Part shown: positions 1-5,204 of the stretch, piece after piece
How positions within the stretch are numbered: the stretch's first letter is position 1
Layout of the letters: each line of letters begins with the position of its first letter
NCBI GenBank assembly: GCA_964415245.1
Contig: CAYQAJ010000297.1
Location: 1 to 6,412 of the forward strand
Source: CAYQAJ01 sp964415245
GTDB lineage: Bacteria; Planctomycetota; Planctomycetia; Pirellulales; Pirellulaceae
DNA: 6,412 bases
Direction of reading: 5' to 3'
Made by a program: the position numbers and the translations under genes
The notes under the pieces: generated by a model
What the model saw: only the letters and a program-made list of their open reading frames with translations
Database searches by the model: none
What the model was told of the DNA's origin: nothing

Positions 1-474
1 TGGGGCTTTCTGCCCCCGCAGCTTGTGGCGCCGGTGTGCAATCAGAAAGGGAACATCGACTTCGGCTCGCCCAACTTCAGCCAGCACTTGATGGCTCACG
101 TGATGGACCGTGGCCTGTTCGACGCGCACGTGAAAAGCATTTGCACCAGCTACCGCGAGAAGCTGGAAGCCATGCTGGCGGCCGCCGACCGTTGGCTCAC
201 ACCCCTGAGTGGCGTGCGTTGGCTCCGGCCCACCGGCGGACTTTACGTCTGGGCGCAGGTGCCCGACCCGATCGACACGGGCTTTTCCGGCCCGTTGTTC
301 GACGCGGCGATCGAACAGGGAGTGCTGTACGTGCCGGGCGAGTTCTGTTATCCGGCTGAAGGCGTGCCGGCCAGCCGCTCGCGCATCCGCCTCAGCTTCG
401 GAGTGCAATCGTGCGAACGAATCGCCGCGGGAATCGAGGCACTCGCGCGAGCGATTCGGGCGGTGGCGTCCTAA
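1..474 (+). CDS. PLP-dependent class I/II aminotransferase, C-terminal fragment (5' end outside window)
   Basis: The reading frame is open from base 1 to a TAA at 472-474, giving the last 157 residues of a protein that is normally about 400 residues long. The fragment begins at WGFLPP, which in this fold-type I family lies just after the Schiff-base lysine segment, so the PLP lysine itself is not in the window. Family features that can be seen are the IDFGSPNFSQHLM segment (about residues 20-32), the PTGGLYVWAQVP strand (about 77-88), the VLYVPGEFCYP loop (about 108-118) and RSRIRLSFG near residues 124-132, whose arginine is the expected binder of the substrate carboxylate. It resembles the 2-aminoadipate/MocR-like group of bacterial aminotransferases, cytosolic enzymes that move an amino group between an amino acid and a 2-oxoacid. 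The substrate cannot be told from this part. Two bases after the stop a large palindrome begins, which may end the transcript. Confidence 0.88.
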   Translation, partial: WGFLPPQLVAPVCNQKGNIDFGSPNFSQHLMAHVMDRGLFDAHVKSICTSYREKLEAMLAAADRWLTPLSGVRWLRPTGGLYVWAQVPDPIDTGFSGPLFDAAIEQGVLYVPGEFCYPAEGVPASRSRIRLSFGVQSCERIAAGIEALARAIRAVAS

Positions 475-476
475 GA

Positions 477-570
477 GCTTAACCAAAAACCGTCTCAGAG
501 AAGGGGACAGGCACATTTTGCTCCGCGGACTGCGCAAAATGAGCCAGTCCCCGACGGTTTTTGGATAAGC
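477..570. repeat. 94-bp two-part palindromic element (REP/MITE-like) behind the aminotransferase
   Basis: An outer arm at 477-494 (GCTTAACCAAAAACCGTC) pairs with 553-570 at 17 of 18 positions. An inner arm at 503-520 (GGGGACAGGCACATTTTG) pairs with 535-552 at 16 of 18. The loop is 521-534, and an unpaired 8-nt stretch (495-502) sits on the left side only. The whole element can fold into one long hairpin. From memory, GGGGACAGGCAC...GTCCCC palindromes are dispersed in many copies in planctomycete and some other genomes, sometimes near REP-associated tyrosine transposases; this is not verified here. There is no coding capacity and no transposase gene in the window. The position 2 bp behind a stop codon would let it act as a transcription terminator or an mRNA 3' stabiliser, but no clear U-tract follows the right arm. 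Confidence 0.82.
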
Positions 571-610
571 CCTAAGCCGCAATTACATGAGAGGCGAAGT
601 GGAAGCGGGT

Positions 611-684
611 TTTCAGTTTTCAGTGTTCAGTTCTTGAATTCCTCGTTCTTGTCTGAACTGAAAACGGAACACTGAAAACTGAAA
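611..684. repeat. Heptad-based palindrome upstream of lptG
   Basis: The left arm (611-633) is made of TTCAGTT / TTCAGTG units. The right arm (655-684) is their complement, ACTGAAA / ACTGAAC units. The right arm carries one extra 7-nt unit (with an ACGGAAC variant) relative to the left arm; apart from that unit the arms are complementary along their length. The spacer is 634-654. The right arm ends 25 nt before the lptG start codon. The same unit sequence builds the palindrome at 1882-1961, so the two are members of one repeat family. It is non-coding, because 7-nt periodicity is incompatible with a reading frame. Confidence 0.88.
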
Positions 685-709
685 CTCCTTCCGCAGGAAC
701 GGATTCCGC

Positions 710-1843
710 ATGAAGACGATCGACCGATACGTGCTGGGCTTGTTCGTCAAGTCGCTGGTCGTCAGCTACTTGAGCCTGGCGGGCCTGCTGATCGTCGTCG
801 ACGCGTTCGGCAACCTCGACGAATTCCTGGTATTCAGCAAGCAGGAAGGAAGCCTGCTCACCGTTCTGGCAGGCTACTATGGCGTGCGGATGCTGTCGTT
901 CTTCGACAGCACCAGCGCCGTGCTCGTTCTCCTGGGGGCCGTATTCACTGTCGCCTGGATGCGCCGCACGCGCGAGATGACCGCACTCATGGTGGCCGGC
1001 GTGCCGCAGCGCCGCGTGGTGATGCCCGTCATTCTGGGCGCCGCCGTCGTGAGCGGGTTGGCCGCCGCCAATCGCGAGTTGCTCTTGCCGCAACTGCGCG
1101 ACCGGCTCAGCCTCAACGCCCAGGATTTGGCCGGCGAGGCGCCCCGGCCGATCGCGCCCCGCTACGACCCGTTTTCCGACATTTTGATCGGCGGGCGCGG
1201 AGCAATCGCCAAGCGGCGCGAAATCGTCCAGCCTGCTTTCCGGCTTCCCGACGCTTTGACCAACCTGGGGCGCCAGCTCACCGCCCAATCGGCCGTTTAC
1301 CGGCCGAGCACCGAAACGCGCCCCGGCGGCTATTTGCTGCAAGGTGTTACCGAACCGGCCGATCTGGCCACGCGGGAGTCGGCCGCGCTCGACGGGAAGC
1401 AAGTAATCCTCATGCCGAGTGATACGCCGTGGCTCGCCGCCGACCAGTGCTTCGTGGTGAGCGACGTCGATTTCGAGCAGCTCGCCTCGGCCGACGCCTG
1501 GCGCCGCTACTCCTCGACGGCCGATCTGTTGGCGTACTTGCGAAAGCCGGGTACCGACGTCGGTGCCGACGTGCGACTGACGGTGCATTCGCGGTTTCTC
1601 CAGCCGCTGTTGGATATGACACTGCTGTTGGTCGGGCTCCCCTTGGTCTTGTCCCGCCAGGATCGAAACGTGTTTGTAGCGTCCGGTCTTTGCCTGTTGG
1701 TGGTGGCGGGCTTCTTCGCGGTCGTCACCGTGTCGCACGTGCTGGGCATGAAATACCTCATCAGCCCGGCGCTGGCCGCATGGTGCCCGCTGGTGGTGAT
1801 GGTGCCGGTGGCGTCGGCCATGTCCGGCGCGTTTCGACAATAA
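710..1843 (+). CDS. lptG: LptF/LptG family lipopolysaccharide export permease, LptG-like (377 aa)
   Basis: This is an inner-membrane permease of the YjgP/YjgQ family. In the LptB2FG transporter, LptF and LptG take lipopolysaccharide from the inner membrane and pass it to the periplasmic LptC/LptA bridge, powered by the LptB ATPase. The N-terminus (KTIDRYVLGLFVKSL) is of the LptG type. Hydrophobic segments fall at about residues 11-33, 51-83, 103-124, 297-314, 321-345 and 350-371. This matches the family's six membrane helices, with a periplasmic beta-rich domain at about 125-290 between helices 3 and 4. The cytoplasmic loop RRTREMTALMVAGVPQRRV (about 85-103) is the coupling region that contacts LptB. 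The length is usual for the family. The ATG at 710 is chosen because the transmembrane N-terminus starts there; AGGA at 695-698 is a distant possible ribosome site. No partner lpt gene is seen beside it. The call to LptG rather than LptF is less certain than the family. Confidence 0.9.
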   Translation: MKTIDRYVLGLFVKSLVVSYLSLAGLLIVVDAFGNLDEFLVFSKQEGSLLTVLAGYYGVRMLSFFDSTSAVLVLLGAVFTVAWMRRTREMTALMVAGVPQRRVVMPVILGAAVVSGLAAANRELLLPQLRDRLSLNAQDLAGEAPRPIAPRYDPFSDILIGGRGAIAKRREIVQPAFRLPDALTNLGRQLTAQSAVYRPSTETRPGGYLLQGVTEPADLATRESAALDGKQVILMPSDTPWLAADQCFVVSDVDFEQLASADAWRRYSSTADLLAYLRKPGTDVGADVRLTVHSRFLQPLLDMTLLLVGLPLVLSRQDRNVFVASGLCLLVVAGFFAVVTVSHVLGMKYLISPALAAWCPLVVMVPVASAMSGAFRQ

Positions 1844-1863
1844 GCGCTGCCGGCGGCATTTCG

Positions 1864-1869
1864 TATAAT
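1864..1869 (+). promoter_or_regulatory. Possible -10 box (TATAAT) upstream of the acyl-CoA synthetase
   Basis: An exact TATAAT lies in the spacer after lptG, inside the small palindrome CGTATAATACG. No convincing TTGACA-like -35 hexamer is present 16-19 bp upstream and there is no TG extension, so the support is the single hexamer in a GC-rich spacer. If it is used, transcription would begin around 1876, a few bases before the heptad palindrome, placing that whole hairpin in the 5' leader. Confidence 0.28.
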
Positions 1870-1881
1870 ACGCGAGGTAAG

Positions 1882-1961
1882 TCTTCAGTTTTCAGTGTTC
1901 AGTTTTCAGTGCCGGAACGCCTCCGCTCTCCGACTGAAAACTGAACACTGAAAACTGAAAA
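1882..1961. repeat. Heptad-based palindrome upstream of the acyl-CoA synthetase
   Basis: The left arm (1882-1910) carries four units of TTCAGT(T/G). The right arm (1933-1961) carries four complementary ACTGAA(A/C) units. The arms match at 28 of 29 positions around a 22-nt GC-rich loop (1911-1932). The right arm ends 18 nt before the ATG at 1980. It is the second copy of the family seen at 611-684 and is the more regular of the two, since both arms here have the same number of units. Confidence 0.9.
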
Positions 1962-1979
1962 CCTGCACGAGTCCCACCA

Positions 1980-3844
1980 ATGTCCAACGCCGCCAAATCG
2001 CGCGAAATCCCCTGGGTCGATGGCCGCACGATCGGCAGCGTGTNNNNNNNNNNNNNNNNNNNNNNNNNNNNNNNNNNNNNNNNNNNNNNNNNNNNNNNNN
2101 NNNNNNNNNNNNNNNNNNNNNNNNNNNNNNNNNNNNNNNNNNNGCCGCCAAATCGCGCGAAATCCCCTGGGTCGATGGCCGCACGATCGGCAGCGTGTTC
2201 GAGGAGACTGTGCGCCGCCATCGCGACCGCGACGCCGCGGCCTTCCCCAAACTCGGCCTGCGATGGAATTGGTCGCAGCTTTGGGAGGACATCGACACCG
2301 CTGCCCGCGCTCTGCTCGCACTTGGCGTGCGGCCCGGCGAGCACGTTGCCGTTTGGGCCACCAACGTACCGCGGTGGGTGGTGTTGCAATTCGCCACGGC
2401 CCGCATCGGCGCGGTCCTGGTGACGATCAACCCGGCCTACCGCCCCTTCGAGCTGCGGTATGTCTTACAACAGAGCGACGCGGTAGCGCTCTTCCTGGTC
2501 GATCGCTTCAAATCGTCCGACTATTTTTCGATGTTGGCGGAAGTGCATCCCGCGCTTGGCCACTCCGCGAAAAGCCCGTCCGGCGATTCTCCCGACGGCG
2601 CAGCCGCCCGCGCCGACTTTCCTCGCCTCCGCCACGTCGTGGCGATGAAGGGAACGGCCCCGCCCGGCGTGCTCCCCTGGGAAGATTTCGCCGCCCGCGC
2701 CGATTCGGTCGACTCTGCCGAAGTATCGCGCATCGGCAGCACGCTCGACCCCACCGACCCCATCAACATTCAGTACACCTCGGGCACCACCGGTTTTCCC
2801 AAGGCCGCCACGCTCAGCCATCGTAACTTGCTGCTCAATGCGTTCTACGTCGGCCAGTGTCAGAAGCTCTCCGAAGCCGACCGCATCTGCATCCCCGTGC
2901 CGTTCTACCACTGCTTCGGCTGCGTGCTGGGAACGCTGTGCTCGGTCGTGTACGGCGCGGCCATGGTCGTGCCCAACGAGCACTTCGCCCCCACCGAAAC
3001 GCTCGACGCCATCGAACGCGAACGGGCCACTTCCATCTACGGCGTGCCCACCATGTTCATCGCCGAGTTGGAAGACCCCACGTTCGCCGGCCGCGATCTC
3101 ACCTCGCTCCGCACCGGCATCATGGCCGGAGCCCCCTGCCCCATCGAGATCATGCGGCAGGTGATCGACCGCATGGGAGCCCGCGAGGTGACGATCGCCT
3201 ACGGGCAAACCGAGGCCTCGCCCGTGGTGACGCAAACCCGCACCGACGACCCGCTCGAATTGCGCGTCGAAACGGTGGGCCGCCCCTTGCCCGGCGTCGA
3301 GGTGAAGATCGTCGACCCGGCCACCGGCCAGACGCTCGGCGACAATCAGCAGGGGGAGCTTTGCTCGTGGGGGCACGTGGTGATGCTCGGCTACTACAAC
3401 AACCCCGAGGCCACCGCCGCGGCCATCGACTCCGAAGGCTGGCTCCACTCCGGCGACTTGGCGATACGACTCCCCAACGGCTACTACCGCATCACGGGCC
3501 GCATCAAGGACATGGTCATCCGCGGCGGCGAGAACATCTACCCCCGCGAGATCGAGGAGTTTTTGTTCACGCACCCGGGAATCGAACAATCGGCCGTGGT
3601 CGGTGTGCCCGACGACAAGTACGGCGAAGAGTTATGCGCGTGGATCAAACGCAAAGAGGGCGCCAAACTCACCGAAGACGAAGTCCGCCAATTCTGCCGC
3701 GCCGCACTGGCCCACTACAAAGTGCCCCGCTACGTTCGCTTCGTCGACACGTTCCCGCAAACGGTGACGGGCAAAATCCAAAAATTCAAAATCCGCGAAC
3801 AAATGATCGAAACCCTGGGCCTCAAACAGCGCGAAACGGCGTAG
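1980..3844 (+). CDS. ACSF2-like acyl-CoA synthetase (AMP-binding), interrupted by an assembly gap
   Basis: This is an adenylate-forming enzyme that activates a carboxylic acid, probably a short- or medium-chain fatty acid, to acyl-AMP and then acyl-CoA. After removing the gap and one of the two identical 55-bp flanks, the gene reads ATG at 1980-1988 joined to 2144-3844, giving 569 residues. Motifs in that numbering: phosphate loop TSGTTGFPKAATLSH (215-229), VPFYHCFG (about 255-262), A5 motif YGQTEAS (356-362), SGDLA (439-443), hinge GRIKDMVIRGGENIYP (455-470), and the A10 catalytic lysine in TGKIQKFK (K547). The run from INIQYTSGTTG through GRIKDMVIRGGENIYPREIEEF to GKIQKFKIREQM resembles ACSF2-type synthetases most closely. 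The glycine normally ending the TGxPKG loop is alanine here. The ATG at 1980 gives a natural N-terminus but has no clear Shine-Dalgarno. A GTG start at 2195 would lose about 20 residues and is an effect of the gap. Confidence 0.9.
1989..2198. repeat. Identical 55-bp flanks on both sides of the scaffold gap (assembly duplication)
   Basis: Bases 1989-2043 and 2144-2198 are the same 55 bases, starting GCCGCCAAATCG and ending CGGCAGCGTGT, and they directly abut the N run on each side. Both encode the AKSREIPWVDGRTIGSV stretch of the synthetase. The inserted 155 bases (100 N plus 55) are not a multiple of three, so the frame is kept only if the two copies are merged. This indicates two contigs whose overlapping ends were scaffolded and not joined. 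It is not a biological duplication. Confidence 0.92.
2044..2143. other. Assembly gap of exactly 100 N
   Basis: The run of undetermined bases is exactly 100 long, a common placeholder for a gap of unknown size. Given the identical flanks, the true gap length is probably negative (an overlap of 55). Confidence 0.97.
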
Positions 3845-3929
3845 GTCTGTTTCCTTGAGCGCCCCGGCCTAACCGAACGAGTGTCGCCGTTCCGCTCATC
3901 CGCCCGGTGATCTTCGCTCGCGGCCCATC

Positions 3930-4610
3930 TCACACGGACGTCGCATCCGCGCCGGACATCGCATCGATCCGATGCAACAGCTCAGCAGGCCCATCGTCGC
4001 CATACATGGCATCCTCAAGTACCTGCGCAAACGGGTCATCCGGGCAAATCTCCGCCAATTGCGCGGGAAGTTCCGGCCTAGAGGCCGGGAATACGCGGTT
4101 CTCGATGAGTCTAGCTCGAACCAATTGCGTTGCACCGGCAAGGACGAGATCATCTGCCGCGGAATCATCGCCGATACTGAGCATCTCGCGCGCTCGGGTC
4201 AAGGACTGCTTTGCGCGACTTCTGGCGTCATCGGCTGACGGAAGCGGAACTCGATCAGCGAACCTTCTCCGCAACGAATCCCAAACGCGCTCAGGATCAT
4301 ATAGAGCAACACCAAATCGCATGGCCCAACCGAGAACCTCGTGGCCGCTTGCCAAGCGATCCGCAACTGATTCAACCGGATACATGCGAACATCGACTTC
4401 GAGGGGCGGCTTAAGCGTAGGGCGCCTACCGCGAAACAGAATCAGTAGATCGAGGTCCGACCGTCGGTGGACTCGCTCCCTAACCGTCGAGCCCATGGCG
4501 ACAACGCAAACGATCGACGATATCGGTTTTATATCGGCTAAGAGTGCGCGTAGCCAGTCCTCGGACGCACCAATCCACTTGCGGATCACCGTCAATTCGT
4601 TGTTCGTCAT
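3930..4610 (-). CDS. Pol beta-superfamily (MNT) nucleotidyltransferase with C-terminal helical, HEPN-like domain (226 aa)
   Basis: The first 110 residues form a minimal nucleotidyltransferase: G40-S41, then ten residues, then D52-L-D54 (the GS-x10-D-x-D metal-binding motif), and a third acidic residue probably at D73 in EVDV. All the expected catalytic residues are present. Residues about 125-215 are predicted helical (KQSLTRAREMLSIGDDSAADDLVLAGATQL is split here as KQSLTRAREML, then GDDSAADDLVL, then AGATQLVRARLI), followed by FPASRPELPAQL. This looks like a HEPN or substrate-binding helical domain without an R-x4-H motif. MntA antitoxins are about 140 residues, so this protein is longer. 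The ATG at 4610 follows a weak GAAG ribosome site. It lies 34 nt downstream of the small HEPN gene on the same strand, so the two are probably co-transcribed. Likely role: an AMP-transferring antitoxin-like partner of the HEPN protein; an antibiotic-type nucleotidyltransferase is an alternative. Confidence 0.82.
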   Translation of the reverse strand: MTNNELTVIRKWIGASEDWLRALLADIKPISSIVCVVAMGSTVRERVHRRSDLDLLILFRGRRPTLKPPLEVDVRMYPVESVADRLASGHEVLGWAMRFGVALYDPERVWDSLRRRFADRVPLPSADDARSRAKQSLTRAREMLSIGDDSAADDLVLAGATQLVRARLIENRVFPASRPELPAQLAEICPDDPFAQVLEDAMYGDDGPAELLHRIDAMSGADATSV

Positions 4611-4644
4611 ACGATCTTCGCATCGGCGGGCGCGCCGACAACTT

Positions 4645-5034
4645 TCAGGGTGTTTTTATGAACGCCAACACCTTGTCGTAGTAGTCCTGGATTTCGTTCG
4701 CAATTTTTTGGGCGTCGAAGTCCGATTCCTCGAACTCCTCGTCGCCGTAAGCCATTGCCTTGCGCATCACGTTCAAGTCTTCGAGCAGGTCTCTGATATT
4801 CGGAAGCCCGTGTTTCGTATGGAGGTTGGTCGCCTGGTCCGCTTTGCCCCAATGTGTACGTATCGGCGTTTCGCCACTCTTCAAAGCGGCCGCACGAATC
4901 GACGCTTCCAGACAATATAACCCGTATGTCCCAATATCACTCCAATCGGGCAGTGCAGAAGCCTCGCGGACTTTTCTCAGATGCCTCTCGGCAACCTTTA
5001 CGAAGTGGTTTGGGTTGGTCGAAATCTTTTTCAT
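4645..5034 (-). CDS. Small HEPN-type protein (129 aa), putative partner of the adjacent nucleotidyltransferase
   Basis: The protein is mainly helical. It has WSDIGTYGLYCLEASIRAAA at about residues 31-50, a middle segment with HTKHGLP (72-78), and LNVMRKAMAYGDEEFEE at about 87-103. The latter sits where HEPN ribonucleases have their R-x4-6-H motif; here R91 is followed four residues later by Y96, so His is replaced by Tyr. A final helix (IANEIQDYYDKVLAFI) closes the fold. HEPN proteins beside MNT nucleotidyltransferases form type VII toxin-antitoxin pairs in which the transferase AMPylates a tyrosine of the toxin. The start at 5034 is supported by AGGGA (5047-5043) eight bases upstream and by a natural N-terminus (MKKISTNPNHF). 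The same frame stays open far upstream, antisense to nothing real and overlapping fhcB in another frame; that extension is spurious. GC is clearly lower than in fhcB. The HEPN assignment rests on pattern recognition and no search was run. Confidence 0.72.
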   Translation of the reverse strand: MKKISTNPNHFVKVAERHLRKVREASALPDWSDIGTYGLYCLEASIRAAALKSGETPIRTHWGKADQATNLHTKHGLPNIRDLLEDLNVMRKAMAYGDEEFEESDFDAQKIANEIQDYYDKVLAFIKTP

Positions 5035-5204
5035 CGAACGAATCCCTGGATCTAGTCGTCGTGACGAGACCCTCAAATCACCGTGTCGCGGCAAACGCAG
5101 CCAGCACTCGCTGACGCCACGCACCTTCTTTGTACGGCCATCCGAGCAGTATACGCCTGGACAACCTGGGCGCCCACCGCGAATGCCTCCACGAAAGCCA
5201 ACCC
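5035..5204. other. 170-bp spacer between fhcB and the HEPN gene
   Basis: No gene is supported here. On the minus strand the spacer carries a possible TATACT hexamer (within GCGTATACTGCTC, about 5145-5157) without a matching -35 sequence, and the ribosome site of the HEPN gene at 5043-5047. The part at about 5099-5158 resembles a decayed dispersed repeat, but only one copy is visible in the window. No terminator hairpin with a U-tract was found after fhcB. Confidence 0.4.

Noticed and set aside
620..1840. A 406-codon open frame on the minus strand opposite lptG
   Set aside because: Its product is rich in His, Arg, Gln and Gly with no domain pattern, while the plus-strand frame encodes a clear six-helix permease. 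It is an antisense shadow caused by high GC at third codon positions.
611..1961. The TTCAGT repeats as a CRISPR-like array
   Set aside because: The units are 7 nt and contiguous without spacers, and they form inverted arms. No cas gene is near.
1892..2430. Open frames on either strand running through the N gap
   Set aside because: They exist only because N is read as open and because of the duplicated 55-bp flank.
2562..2600. A weak inverted repeat (GCCCGTC...GACGGC) and Ser/Gly/Asp-rich insert inside the synthetase
   Set aside because: The arms need a bulge to pair, and the region corresponds to a naturally variable loop of the family that is only slightly longer here, so an inserted element is not supported.
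2465..3589. A 374-codon open frame on the minus strand opposite the acyl-CoA synthetase
   Set aside because: It lies fully antisense to a gene with all adenylate-forming motifs, and its translation is a low-complexity run of Gly, Val, Ala, Asp and His.
3845..3929. A bidirectional terminator between the convergent synthetase and nucleotidyltransferase genes
   Set aside because: Only a 5-bp stem (GAACG/CGTTC) with an 8-nt loop was found, with no U-tract on either strand.
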